A stretch of DNA of 64,000 nucleotides from the NCBI GenBank assembly GCA_007922225.1, contig ML679969.1:20540932-20604931 (forward strand), in the 5' to 3' direction. Shown here piece by piece: positions 1 to 11,649 of the stretch. Position 1 is the stretch's first letter. Every line of letters begins with the position of its first letter. This DNA is from Emydura subglobosa (Eukaryota > Chordata > Testudines > Chelidae). The position numbers and the translations under genes are program-made. The notes beneath the pieces are model-generated. The model ran no database searches. It saw only the letters and a list, made by a program, of their open reading frames with translations, and was not told the DNA's origin.

Positions 1-2035
1 AAACTGGTGCATTCTACTGAGAAGCATTGCCGCACCACAGGCGCCAGGGACGGAAGGCACCCTGGCAGGGCTGGGATAGCCCCTGGCCCCGGGCAATCAC
101 ACGCACTTCCCAATTACCCCACATCCCTGCAAGCCCAAGGGTGAATCACTCAAGGCTCCTGGTCACATCCGTCTCTGGCTGCAGCTTTTGCAGCAGCAGA
201 GCATGGAGCCATGTGCTCGACAGGTGGGAAAGCTGGGCCTGCTCTCTGGGCTGCTGGGATCAGTTCTCCAGGAATTTCTGAACACCTCCACTACCCCCTG
301 CGACCGCCTGCCTGCATCAGCCTCAGCTACAATGACTTCTTAAGTGCTTTACCTGCCACATGGTCTGCATCTGGCATGGCACACTTTGCTGGGCCTGTCT
401 GGGAGGCCTGGCATTTTCAGAGAGTCTCCCCTACTCCCTCCAACACTACATAGCCTAGAAGGACGTGCATTAAGGTACTAAGCTAAGATCCTCCTTCCAG
501 GGTTCCCCACCTTGCGTGGGTAGGACTGACCCCGAGGCATAAAGTGGATAAAATGAAATAATAAGAAATACTCGAAAAATAGAATAAACAAATTACAGAA
601 AAGAAAGAGAATTGCATGCAACTCTCTGTAACCCTCCTTACTAAGCGAGGCCTTGTTCCCCCAGTGTGTGTTTATACAACTGTACCCTGCTTGCCTCCCT
701 CCAGCATGTCGGAGGGCTCTGGAGTCGTTGCTGCAATGGCTTTATTGCAAACCCTGTGTCTGATGAGTCTGGATGTGGTGCTCATACTTGTGTTCTTGTC
801 ACATTTGGAGAAGCACAGTGTGCGATAAATGCTGCTGGTGAGCAGGGAGAAGCAGACCCACACAGAGAGCTCCACATAGGCCAAGACTGGATTGAATAAA
901 CGTCTCTCGGCAGAAATGGCCTCGTTCTCCAGGTGTAACATCAGAACTCCCTGGGCCCGGCTGCCTCAGCCCAGCTTGGGAAGGGTTAAAAGCTATTCCC
1001 ATCCAGGACTGCTGTTGGTGGTGGCGCCTGATACCAAGTGGAAGTAAAGCTGTGTCAAGTGTCCCTCGCGTACGCCGTGCACAAGTGGGCAGAGAGCTGA
1101 ACAGTCAGTAACTAAAGCATGATTCCTAGGCGTCACGCTGGACAGAACTCTCACAGATCGGGGCCCGCTTACAAAGGTCAAAATGCACAACAATTGCTGG
1201 GAAAGCAGCCAGAACGACCCCGAGCGCCCACGCCCAATGTCATGCCCCTCAGCCATGGTGCTCTGTTACTCCAGGATGGGCTCACTTGTCTCACACAAAG
1301 GTGATTGATGTGCCGTTAAATCCTCCTGTGCAGCATTTCAGACACACCCATCTCTACTCCTCTACCACAGCTCCCAGTTCTCTGCAATATTGCTTTGCTC
1401 AGTGTTTACAGAGGCACTGCAGGGAGAAGTGGGGCCAAGCCTGGATGGGATGTGGGAGATGAGGAGGCGAGAGCAGTGCACTGGGGTCAGCGGGACCAGG
1501 CCTGGCTGAGGCTACAAGACATGTTACATGTATGTGGCGGCCATTTCAGCCTGGTCCCCTTAAACAGCCTCACTTAGCTGCCTTGGGACTGGAGACAGAT
1601 CTGCAAAGAGACACTTAGCTGCTGCTTCCTCCTGATCCCAGCCGCGAGTGGGAATTGGTGAGTGGGTGAGGCGGGGCAGCCAAGGGGCTAGCACCCGTGG
1701 GGCACTCACCAGCAGGTGGAACGGGAGTTACACGGACTGATGCCAATGTTACTGGAAGCAGGAGGAGGGATTGTTATACCCTTAATTTGCATCTCTAGTC
1801 TGTGTTTTCCCATGTCCCCTCCCCCTCATGAAGATCCCCCTTGTCTGGGGACGGCTCGGGGTGCTGGTGAGCAGGACATTCTGCCTCTTACTGCACCTAG
1901 GGTGAGGGGGTTTCATTTCCTCAAGGTTCAGGGTTGGGCTCGATCCGGTTTAGCTATTTGTCAAGAGGGCCCCTAGACACACTGAACCCGGCCCTGAGCG
2001 CAGCACTTACCCACCCAGCCAAAGGGGGGGGGGTC
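1..2035. other. Unique non-coding sequence
   Basis: No gene or known repeat is recognised here. The short open frames overlap on both strands and have no domain-like composition. There is an A-rich patch at about 540-615 and a run of nine G at about 2026-2034. Confidence 0.5.
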
Positions 2036-2039
2036 TGTC

Positions 2040-2480
2040 TTTAGATACTTGTTCTTCCAGGTCCCCTCAACCTGCCATTTTACATTTTACCTGCCATAAT
2101 TTAGGCTTCTTTTTGTTGACTTCATAAGGGTTGAGTTTCCATGTTCTGAAGGATCCCTATCTGGCTCAAATATTTTATCATTCCTGGCCATTTAAGCATA
2201 CTGGTTTTTAATTGCCTTCTGGCTTTCTTTCTCCCTTGGGTAGGAGTAAGTATGCCTTCTAGGACCCAGCTACAGTTATTTAAGTATCTTCTATGCCAAG
2301 GATGTCAAGGATTTCACATTTTGACTTTAGGGTCTCTTTGACAAGGATCTTCATTTTTTAAAATTTCCCTTTTTATAATTTGAAGTCCCTGTGCTATTAT
2401 TTGGCATGATTCCGGCCCCACTGGCATTACATTGTGCTCACTATCATTAGAGGCCTGTTTGCTCATGACAATTGCACCCA
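2040..2480 (-). mobile_element. Old CR1 LINE fragment, antisense, non-coding
   Basis: This AT-rich stretch stands out from its GC-richer neighbours. Phrases such as 'ATTACATTGTGCTCACTATC' and 'TTCTTTCTCCCTTGGGTAGG' resemble the antisense strand of the 5' part of CR1 elements as I know them from turtle genomes. No open frame survives, so it is an old, decayed copy. The boundaries are approximate. Confidence 0.5.
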
Positions 2481-2554
2481 TTTCACTTAAATACGTTTAA
2501 AAGACAGTTTCGTTGAAGTAATGCAAGCACCCAGATGCACCGTCTTATTGTGAT

Positions 2555-2705
2555 TTGAGAGTGGCTTTCCTCAGTTTAGGTTCAGTCAGTTTGAACTGAT
2601 TTAAGCTAAACTGATATAAGGCACATGTAAATCAAAATCAGTGTCTGCACTCATTTAAAAACACACTGCTAGTTACCCCAGTATAAGCGTGTGTATAGAC
2701 CTCTC
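2555..2705. repeat. Probable Harbinger-type MITE remnant
   Basis: The stretch contains 'GAACTGATTTAAGCTAAACTG' and ends with 'GTGTATAGACC', a decayed form of the 'GTGTAGACAAG' terminus seen in better copies elsewhere in the window (13.3, 21.4 and 26.2 kb). The call rests on this end motif and the internal 'GGTTTAACT'-like style, so it is tentative. Confidence 0.4.
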
Positions 2706-5030
2706 CTTAATGGCTTTACAATCATCCAGAGAAGCCTCTCATCCTGTGTGCTCCAGAACCAGCCATTCCAAGAGACAGCCCTCGTTGCTTCCCTAACATG
2801 TGTCCGAAGTGACCTTTGGCCGGTTTTTGTACGGATCACTGAACTCCCTGTTATTGCTGCTTTATCAGACCTGGGCATCTCTTTGATTTCCCCCACCAGG
2901 GAGCACCTGGATCCTTCCCCTGAGTGGGAGGCCAGCAGGAGAACCCTGCCCATGTGTAGACCTTGGGCACGGTGTCTGTACAAGTGCTATTGGGGGCTGC
3001 CTCCATTCCCAGTTCTGATCTCACTGGGTTAGCTGGACGACCCTCCCACCCCCATGCCCACATCTCCCAACCTGTGCAGTTCAGAGCAACTGTTACAGCC
3101 CCACTGCTCTTTGTCTCTCCCCATCCTGCCCTCAAGATTCCTTCGGAGTCCAGGAGACTCCAGAAGACTCCTTCGGGGCCAGACGTTCCAGGTCACCTCA
3201 CTGGGTTTCAGCTCCTCACAATGGCAGACAGCCGTTTAAAGCTTTAATTTCTGACCATGGGTCTGTTTGTATCTCACGCCCTGGCCTGACGCCCTGTTCC
3301 TCTCCTGGACTGAAGCACTGTGACCTCAGCCTCACCCTGCTTTAGTTCTGCTCGGATTTCTGTCTCAGCCTTCGCTGGATGCAGAGAGACTTTTGTATTA
3401 GTGACATCCCTGTCGGATGTGTGGGTGTGAGCCGAGTGCTCCGCAGTGTCTGCTGCCTTTCCTCCAGCTCCTGGCTGAACTAACTCCCCGACCATGGTAA
3501 TTTTCTGTGCCAGGAGCCTGTTCTGTCTGGCTAAAGTAGATCTCGTCCCTCCAGTCCAGACTATCTCTACCCCACAGCTCCCCCATTGCCCAAACCCCGC
3601 CTCTGTACACTGTCTTCTCAGCCATGCATCACAAGTGAATTTTCTGTTCCCTGGTTTGTCCCATGCATGGCACTGGAGGCAGTTCAGAGAAAGCCATCAC
3701 AGAAGCCCTGGCCCTACATCTTTTTCCTGGTAATCTAATTTTATCTCCCAGAACCTCTCTTCTGGACAAACTCATGTCCTGGTACCCATATGCACCCATG
3801 TAGTCCTCAGCACTCACAGTGACCCTGCCTGGGTGTTTGTGAGAGCCGGCCACCCTTGTGCCCAGCAGACAAGTCATCAATCCATCCCTGGTCCACACAT
3901 GCCCAGCTGGCACGATTTCTGATGAGCAAATCCTCCCTCTGCCGCCTGGCTGCATCTCCCAGCAAACGCCCCATCCAGCAGCCCCTGAGCCATATCACTT
4001 GTGAGTCTGCCTGTGTCACACGCCCGTCAGCTAGGCTGGTCCATTCATGCTTCTGGCCAGCCACGGGGCAAAGCGGGGTAGCCTGGCACATTCAGGTCGG
4101 ATCCGACACATTTTGGCCACCCTGGAGTGAGTGGGTGCTTGTCCCTTGTGGGGGGGAATGATTCACCCTTTTCTGGCACTCCCTGCCTGAGCACAAAGCC
4201 TCCTTGGAAGCCCCTTTCGGGGGTGTGAAATCCACCTCTGCTTGAGTCTGGGGTCAGGAAGCCAGGACACAGTACTACAGAGCCAGTGCAGAGGAGCAGT
4301 GGGGACCAGCCCATGTGGTGAGTGACGTGCAGAGCAATGAGACAGATGGCCCCTGCTCACTCACATGCCCTGAGGAGGCTTGAAAGAGCCTCCCTTGGTT
4401 CCTGCTGCCTCCATATTGCAAGGCGAGGCCCTGGTCACTTCCACGTCCTGGACCCTGCTCTCTCCTGGGGTAGAAGGGAGCACCAGGTCCTGAGCACCCT
4501 CCCCCAGATAGTGCAGCCTACGATGGGTGAGGCCATGTTCCGAGCTGCCTCACCCAAGCCCTAGTACCACTGTAGAGTCATTTGGCACCAGGAAAGCTGG
4601 GGATCACCCATCTGTGGGTCCTTTCCTGACTGCCAGGCCCCTCGGTGAACAGCACAGCTGGTGGGCACTCTGGGCTACTCGTGTGAGCCAGGCACAGGCT
4701 ATCCAAACTGGAGGAACTGCAGTTCCTAGAGATGCAATCCAGAAATCTCCAGTGGGCATAGGAGAGAAGTGGGCTGAATGGCCTCTCCAGAGGTTTCCCT
4801 GGCTGTTGCTGCCTCTGAGGGGTGAGAGCAGGCCCATCATTGTGCCTGGTGCCTCCTGGGACCCACCTCTCCCAGCAGGGTAGGGATGTATTCCCTGGGT
4901 GGGACTGAGTTTCCCTTGTTTGCCAGATGGCCCCTGCTGCCCCTCTCTGCATGTGTTTGCCATCATGCAAAGCCTCTCCCCGGGTAGTGGAGAGCAGCAG
5001 CAGGCCCTGCACAGGGCTGTGCAGTAATAT
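2706..5030. other. Unique non-coding sequence
   Basis: No recognisable gene, repeat or RNA. Several overlapping frames of 60-144 codons exist on both strands in this moderately GC-rich DNA. None shows a domain or a consistent exon structure. Confidence 0.45.
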
Positions 5031-5235
5031 CCAAATCTGCTTACTGCCTGCCGCGGTGATTGAAGAAGTTTCTGTAATAATGTATTAGCTAAAGCTTTCA
5101 GCTTATCCCCAAAACATCAGCTTTAACAAAGGGGTAATGCCTCTTTAATCCCCGCATGATCCAGGTTCCCAGTCTCCGCAGGACATTAATTCACGGCTAA
5201 TACACAGATGCCAGGCAGGCTGCTGATGTGGGGGC
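5031..5235. promoter_or_regulatory. Candidate conserved non-coding element
   Basis: This is an AT-rich island inside GC-rich DNA, dense in homeodomain and HMG-type motifs. It contains TAATGTATTAGC, an AACAAAGG site (SOX/TCF type), TTTAATCCCC (TAATCC, OTX/CRX type), ACATTAATTCACGG and CTAATACACAG. That composition is typical of vertebrate developmental enhancers. There is no direct proof of function, and conservation cannot be tested here. Confidence 0.3.
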
Positions 5236-6830
5236 CCGGCCAGCCGGCCTCTCCCGTCCCCAGCACAGGCCTTTGTTGCTCTGCTCTCTGCATTCCACAG
5301 CACCCGGCTCTCGGATGAGACTGCTCCCTTGGCTCAGGGCATCTGGGGGGAGCTCGGGTTCAAGCAGGGTGGGGACTGGGATGCTTGGCCCTGTTTCTGC
5401 CTGGAGCTCGCTTTGCAGGGCTACCTTCTTATGGCACCTCCCTCCCTAGAGAGGTCTCGGGGTGGGGGGGGGGCGGCAGGGGCTTTTCTTGGAGGATGAG
5501 TCAGTGCCTCTGTTAGTGCCATTGTCTCTGCTTCCCATTTGGACATGGACCTTAGTGTAGCAGGCTTTGGTGCTCAGTCGGGTTGGGAGCCAGTGTCAGA
5601 GGCACTGGGGAACCTGTCCTTATCCCACAGCCTGCAAATCAAATCACTCCCTTCACTTCCACCCCCAAGCAAATGCTGCCGGATGCACATTCTAAGACAC
5701 AAGGGACAGAGCAGGGGTAGCCCAGCTTCCTGGGAGTGGGCAAGTAAAGAGGTCAGGGCAAGAGAAACAACACCCTGGCTTATGCGCATGTCAGGATGGG
5801 TGTTAACTGAGGTACTTCTATGACATGGCCAAGCTGCGGGACAGAACACAGATCAGGAGCTAAGGGTGGAGGAGAGCCTGGGCAAGAAAAACACCCTACT
5901 GATGGGCAGATGAGGGGAAAACTGCTGTTGGACCCACTGACCCTGGAGCCTTGAGTGGCTGTGGAGTCTCTCAGAACACACCCACCCAGCAGGACCACAT
6001 GCATCTGTCAGGAGTTGTATCCCGAACCAGGGGGCTGTGATGGGGTGGATGAAACCTGCTGCACTGGACAGTCATGGGCTTCAAATTCTGCCCTGGGCCA
6101 TCAGGCTGCTCCTGCAGTTGCTGCTAAACATCATCCTAAGGCTCCAGGCACCTGTAGGCTAGCAACCAGCCCTCACCAGAGGGCAAGAGTTTCTTGGCTG
6201 GAGGGGAACTCCAGGGAGCCCATCCCTTGTGTTTCACCCTAGAGGGTGAGCGGCTATGACCAGGCAACAGGGACAATCTAGCAACTCCTCCCATCTTTTC
6301 ATTTTCAATCGGCTGGTTTATTGACTCTGCAGCGAGCAGAGCGCCAGGAACGTTCAGTCTTTGAAGGGAAAGGACAGGGGAACCACAATGGCCAAGTCAG
6401 ACAGATACACCCTGTCAGGGAGTCTTGGGCAAGTGCTCGGCAGCCCTAGAACCAGTCAGCTGCGACACAGGTCAGAGACAACAGAAGTTTGCTGCCAGGT
6501 TGGGGGGAGGAGCTGGCTGAGTCGACAGTGGCTCCCTCCATCGAGGGGTTTGACTCAGGTCCATATACATGGGGCCTTGCTGGACGCATAGCCGCATTCT
6601 GGCTCTCCAGGTAGCAGCAGAGGCCAAGAGTGCTTTGATCCCCTGAGATTGCCCAGGAGGCACTGACCGATCCTTTCAGACACAGGAACTCACCCGTTAC
6701 CCCTGCCTACCACCGACAGGCTGGGTCAGTGCAACGCGCTACAAGGAGCTGCACCATCAGAGTGCCTGAAATGTCAGCTTGTGCACAATGGGGCCACTCA
6801 TTTGTTAAGTATCCTGGTCCTGGGGCAAAG
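5236..6830. other. Unique non-coding sequence with a poly-G tract
   Basis: Nothing gene-like is recognised. A G-rich tract lies at about 5460-5476. Open frames are short and overlapping. Confidence 0.45.
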
Positions 6831-6835
6831 CCCAC

Positions 6836-6925
6836 GGCTGGGTGTTAGGAGACCTGGATACTAGTCCTGCCTCTGCCATAATGTGGGACCTTGGAAGTCA
6901 CTTCCCTCCCTCGACCTTCTTAGCA
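6836..6925 (+). repeat. MIR-type (CORE) SINE fragment
   Basis: The text 'TTAGGAGACCTGGATACTAG', then 'CCTGCCTCTGCCA', then 'GACCTTGGAAGTCACTTCC' follows the tRNA-derived head and core of MIR SINEs (consensus style: 'GAGACCTGGGTTC', 'CTCTGCCAC', 'GACCTTGGGCAAGTCAC'). It is truncated and diverged. Confidence 0.65.
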
Positions 6926-7900
6926 GCCCCCCCTCCACTCATTCCAGCAGAGCAAACCCCACTTTCCCAACCAGATTTCTCCAGCCCCATGTAACAGGAG
7001 GCTTCCAGATATGCCATTCTCTGCAGGAGCTAGCCCGAGGAGAGGAGAGGATGACTCGCTAATGGTCACCTTTCAAAGGCTAACGACCTAGCTCAGGTAC
7101 TGCCTCTCACAGCCGGAGGTGTCTGATTATGGCTACACTTCATTAGCCTTGAAAGAAAGTTCCTGGGTAGCATAAAGCTCAGTCACTTTATTACCTTGGA
7201 TATAGTTTTGGTCAGGCCTCTTTCTAAAATCCCCTGAGGCAAGCTGTGGGGTTCTGGTTGCTATTGTCATGAACTAGGCTGAATCATGGACAGAGGCCCA
7301 GACCCCATCCCTGCATTTTACTGACACATTGCAAAACCCCAGTGCAGATGGGAGCAACTGGATTTGAAGATGTAAGCAGGTCCTGGGTTCCCTGTGTGGC
7401 TTCACCTCGCCCAGCCAGCCCTGTTGGCACCAGGGTGCTACCCTATGTGCCAGCTCAAACGTTTTCAAACCCCTTTGATGTCAGGGCTGAGCTGCAGGCC
7501 AGCCTGCACTGAACTAACGACATGACTTTGAATTCACACATGTAGGTCTGTATGGAAAGCCACCCTCATCCAGCCAAGGCCCAAGAGAGAGTGTACATAG
7601 TGCTGGATACATGCTGGAGTGGGCACAGTGCATGGGGCTCTTTCTTCTCAGGTAGGTTGTATACACAGTGAGGCAGGGCTGGGACGCTGATGAGACTGGT
7701 CTGAGGTGGTGAAGAAAAGCGAGGGTAGGGGAAAAGAGAACAAAGAATGAGGGACTGGGGAGGGAGGAGGACGGACAGACAATTGCAGTGATTAAAAATA
7801 TGCCAGACAAAAGAAGACCTGCAACCTCAGTCTGTGACATGATACAAGAAAAATTCCCTATGTTACTGTTTCAACAGCAACTCACAACAATCAGGTAAGA
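6926..7900. other. Unique non-coding sequence
   Basis: No gene or repeat is recognised with confidence. The last hundred bases may already belong to the L1-like element that follows, but they no longer code. Confidence 0.4.
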
Positions 7901-7913
7901 TATAGTGATATGA

Positions 7914-8625
7914 ATGGAGGTAAATGTAGGAAAAATTGTGACGAAAGAAGAGATTTTTATGCATATGTGGTGGACATATCCAGTCAGAGTGTTGGGCTAT
8001 GATCCATCACAAACTGATGGGTGTTTATTACCAAATGATCCTTTGGCAACCCTCTTGGGGCTTCCTAGTGGAAATGGTCACACAAAAGGAAATGAAGACT
8101 TAATCTCTCATCTGCTAGTAACTGCTCAACTACTGATAGCCTGTCATTGGAAAAAGAGAAATAGTCCAGCTGTACAGGAAGGGTTCAGACCCATAAGGGA
8201 GCTGTTGTTATGGTCAAATTAACACCCCAGTTACGTATCCAGCAACACAGACAGAAGACAATGCATTCAGTGTTCAGACAAAGTACATTCACCTGCAAAA
8301 AGCCCGCACACCTGTCTAAGAGTTTTGCCTGTTAATATTTGAGAGACATGCCTGGTTTGTGAAACATGGGTAATCAGAGATGGGTCTCAATGTAATACAA
8401 TCGACAGAAACAGCATCTGAGCAGCATACAAATCCACACTGTGCAATATGGGAACACCCTGGTACCTGATGACTATTCTGTATTATGGTATAACATTTCT
8501 CTCAACAAAAGCTCACTGTTGTAATGATTATTATTTTGTCTTTGATGTTTACATGGCAATGAGCTGTAAACCTGTTAAAACTTCCTAAATAAACAAACAG
8601 CAAAAAAAGAAAGAAAAAACCACTA
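7914..8625 (+). mobile_element. L1-like LINE, 3' fragment with ORF2 C-terminus and A-rich tail
   Basis: An open frame at 7914-8222 encodes about 100 residues. They include 'HMWWTYP', 'LPNDPLATLLGLPSG' and 'DLISHLLVTAQLLIACHWKK', which resemble the C-terminal tail of L1-clade ORF2 proteins (a conserved H-x-WW-x-C/Y-P motif, then L-LL-A-LLIA-HWK). About 370 non-coding bases follow, then a polyadenylation signal AATAAA near 8587 and an A-rich tail (about 8599-8619). That is the structure of a 5'-truncated L1-type insertion. The reverse transcriptase and endonuclease domains are absent, so the copy is dead. The exact clade (L1 or Tx1) is uncertain. Confidence 0.6.
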
Positions 8626-8814
8626 TGCCCAACAGGAGGCAGTCGAGAGACAATAGCTTGAGCATCCTCCAGAGCCTGGCCCATGATCTGCTTCTGGGTG
8701 GGGATGAAGGGGAAATGTCCAGAGGCCCTAAACCCTGTTCCCACTGCTGCTGGTGAGGCCAGTGGCCTCCAGGTGGAGGGAGGGGGGCACTCCCTGGGCT
8801 CCTGCGTCCCCAGG

Positions 8815-8965
8815 GGATCCCCTCACTTAATAGCTACTCATGGCAATTTCTCAGTGTTGCTAGTGTCTTGCTTACACAGTGACATTTACTGGTATAATTT
8901 TACTGCTGTACTTATACCAGGGTAACTCCCTGCATGGACACTCGGGTAGCAGAATAATGAGGTCT
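8815..8965. repeat. Possible MITE remnant
   Basis: The stretch 'GTCTTGCTTACACAGTGAC' followed by 'ACTTATACCAGGGTAACTCC' resembles the ends and interior of Harbinger-type MITEs with 'GTCTACACTG' termini. No intact terminal inverted repeat or target duplication is visible. Confidence 0.3.
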
Positions 8966-10185
8966 TTTTTCCAATTTAGCTTGAGCCACTTGCAGAGCAA
9001 CAAGAGCTGCACCAGACAAAGGCCCTCAGCCCAGAATTAAGAGTGTCCAGACAGGGCATTGTACCACGATGACTGTAGTGCTATAACAGGGGTGAACACA
9101 CCACAGCTCAGTAGCTTCATGCGGTTCTTTTACAGTTAAAGTGCAGCTCACAGAGCCCTCCATACCCGCCCTTTCTCCACCTACCAGACTGGAGTGGGGA
9201 ACTTGAGGCTTCTGCCCGGTGGTGAGGCTCAAGGCCTCAGCCTTGCAGGGAGGGGGAGTCTCGAGGCTTCTGTCCCACAGGACGCGCCTGACAGGGCTTG
9301 GGGCTTCAGCGGAAGTGGGGCTAAAGCCCTGGCAGGTGTGCCCCATGGGGCAGAAGCCCCAAGCCCCACCACCCAGCTGCAGGGCTGAAACCCTGAGGCC
9401 AGACAGGTGCACCCCAGCTCTTGAACTTCTGAAGATTGTTATATGTGGCTCAGAGGGTCAATACTAGGTTTGGCCATCCTTGTGCTGTCATTTCACTGTG
9501 TAGACAAGCACTAGCTGCCCCAGCTGGGTCGGTAACGGCACCTTGGAGTACAGGGGCAATGCGCTCCTTCTAACTGCAGAGAGAGAGGCAATCCAGGGCC
9601 CAGTGCCAGAGGGAGGGAAGGACATAGGCCCTGCATGCCATCTTCTGGGGCAGTGTTGTACCTCTGTGCTCAGAAGGATAGATCTCATTGTGTCCTGCAA
9701 GCAACTGGCAGCAAACGCAAGAAGACCCCTGAAGCTGTTTATATTGCACTTCACTGAGGCTGCTGCTTTCAGAACTGGTGGAATTTTGCAGACACTCTTT
9801 CCACTGCTCCTCATTAAAAGAAACACCCAGGTCTTCTCCTTATCACCATGTTAATGGCACCGGAGGAGGCAATTGTGTATTTTCACTCAGAGCAGAGTAA
9901 ACAAAAGAAATAAAGTGGCTGTGATGATTAAACCTGCAAAACAAAAGGGCCATTGAGACAAAACTTTTCCCTGCTGGTAAGTCAGCGCCAACTGCTTAGA
10001 AATGGAACTTCCCCGTGGAAGGTGCTGAGAATAATGTGGGGCAGGTCTCCGAACAGCTCCGACTGGGCAAAGACAGCAATGTGCAGGGCAGGCAGAGCTG
10101 GCTGGCTGGCTGCACCTCTTTCCCCCATAGCATCCCTGCCCCCAAGGTAGACTCAGATCAGCAAAGACTTATGACAAGTGCTCTA
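8966..10185. other. Unique sequence with a possible conserved segment at 9868-9960
   Basis: No gene is recognised. Around 9230-9410 a 'GGGGCTTCAGC...GCCCC' style of short imperfect repeats gives overlapping spurious frames. The AT-rich segment at 9868-9960 (CAATTGTGTATTTTCACTC, AGTAAACAAAAG, GATGATTAAACC) contains forkhead- and homeodomain-like words and could be a regulatory element. The evidence is composition only. Confidence 0.3.
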
Positions 10186-10187
10186 GG

Positions 10188-10256
10188 GTTCCAATCCTGC
10201 AAACACCCAGCTAAGTAACTGTGCTCAGGTGAGCAATCTCAGGTTACTCCCAGATG
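10188..10256. repeat. Small palindromic MITE-like repeat fragment
   Basis: The sequence 'CCAATCCTGCAAACACCCAG', then 'AAGTAACTGTGCTCAGGTGAG', matches the style of a palindromic reptile repeat that opens with AATCCTGCAAACAC and alternates GTAAC/TACTC words. Only one arm is recognisable. Confidence 0.4.
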
Positions 10257-10329
10257 CAGCATGGGGCTGTGAGTTAGAAGCACATTACAGGGTATGGTAC
10301 ATTGTGGGATCCATACCAGCACACTTATT

Positions 10330-10445
10330 TCTCACTTATGCACTTCTCTGTGCTCTGATTGGCTGAGAGGGTAATAATGTATATAATTATTCAGTGACCA
10401 TGTGGGTATGCAAATCCCTGTGTTCTCATTGGCTACAACTAGAAT
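10330..10445. repeat. 70-bp imperfect duplication carrying CCAAT and octamer motifs
   Basis: Two blocks about 70 bp apart begin TATGCAC and TATGCAA and both continue through '(T/C)CTGTGYTCT' to ATTGGCT. ATTGGCT is the reverse complement of a CCAAT box. Between them lies TATATAATTATT, and the second block contains the octamer ATGCAAAT. This may be part of a repeat family rather than a promoter. Confidence 0.4.
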
Positions 10446-11231
10446 TTCTGCTGGTCCAGTCTAAGGGATTTGTTAGCAGGAGCATGGGCCTGCAAAGCCG
10501 GATGAAGTTATGTCACTCACACCCAAATGTTTTAGAGCCTTTTAAAAACCATTCCAGAGGCGGGTGTGTGTCCATCTCTGCCTCTGGGGCCAGTGCCTTC
10601 ATACCAGGGGGCAGGCCTCAGAAAGGGAGCCAGATCAGGGCAAATACCTTACAGTGCCTCTAAACCCGCTTGCTGAAGTAGAACAGTGTCGCAGTTGGGA
10701 GGTCTGATTCGTGCCAGGGCTATGGGAAGTACTGGATCAAGTTCTAAGGCTAGAAGGAGGCTGGGACTCACCCCTTTCCTAGGGCCTAAAGGCCCATTTT
10801 TCACCTTCTCCCGCACTGTTGGACTTTATGGACACCTTGCAAAGTTATTGCTTCTGTGGTACTCCTCTCCCTCTGCTGCTCTTGGGGTGAGGGTGCAGGA
10901 ACGCTCGTTTTTTATAAAATTGTTTTTTGTTCACGGCTTGTCGCCACTGGTTTGCCTGGAGGACTCTATGGAGGACTAGAGAACAGCTAGATTAGTGAAA
11001 TTCAGAAGGCGATGGTGTTTACTTAGATGGTTAAAAAAAACAAAACAAAAAACAAAGCCAAAGTGTTGTAAACATCTATTTAAGTCACAGCTGGAAGAAA
11101 ATGCTCTTCTGGTAAATGATGCAGCCCCCACACTCCTTCACTTAAGCGCTCAGAGAGCGCCCGGTGCATTTCTCTTGGTCTGGCCATGGCAACCTCCAGC
11201 TAAACAGACATACGTCAGCGTAAGTCACTGA
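10446..11231. other. Unique non-coding sequence
   Basis: No gene or recognised repeat. A short A-rich run (about 11030-11060) could be a decayed retroposon tail, but nothing recognisable precedes it. Confidence 0.4.
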
Positions 11232-11335
11232 GTCCCCTGCAGGAACTTCTCAGGCTGGGCTATGCAGGGATCTGACTGGATGATCAGCGTGGACCTTTCT
11301 GGCCTTGACATCTCAGAAACTGACTTCCTGACCTT
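11232..11335 (+). mobile_element. CR1 LINE, 3' end fragment
   Basis: The sequence runs 'CAGGAACTTCTCAGGCTGG', 'CAGGGATCTGACTGGATGATC', 'GACCTTTCTGGCCTTGACATC', which is the CR1 3' untranslated end (consensus style: GGTCAGACTAGATGATCA, then CCTTCTGGCCTTGGAATC). It contains only the non-coding 3' terminus. Confidence 0.7.
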
Positions 11336-11523
11336 TCTCAAACAGGCAAAAACAAGGGACAGGGCAGGTGTGGGAGAGGCAGGAGCCAACCTCTCCCACC
11401 CCATAGAGGTGTGGGTTCCAGGGGAGACTGGAGAAGTGAGGGGGGACCAGGATATTGGAGGGAGACAAGGGACTCCTGTGTCGGGGGAAGTGGAACTTTG
11501 GGGAAGACGGGAGAGCCTGGAGC

Positions 11524-11632
11524 AGCTAGGGGCAGGATTAGGGGAAGGGGAGCCTGGGGCAATTAGTAAGGGGATCATGGATCTGCTCCATAATCTCCCA
11601 GGCTCCCCCTTCCCCTAATCTTGCCCCTAGCT
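11524..11632. repeat. Strong hairpin: 35-bp inverted repeat with 38-base loop
   Basis: The left arm (11524-11558) begins AGCTAGGGGCAGGATTAGG and ends GAGCCTGGG. The right arm (11597-11632) is its reverse complement, apart from one mismatch (G/T) and one extra C. The loop, 11559-11596, itself holds a small palindrome (GATCATGGATC). Such a long near-perfect stem is unusual in otherwise unique sequence. It could be a palindromic MITE remnant or a hairpin RNA source. No known family is recognised. Confidence 0.8.
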
Positions 11633-11649
11633 CCCCCTTCCATTATCTG

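Noticed and set aside
2706..5030. Host exons in overlapping frames of 100-144 codons
   Set aside because: No conserved domain, no consistent splice-site-bounded segments, and similar frames on both strands.
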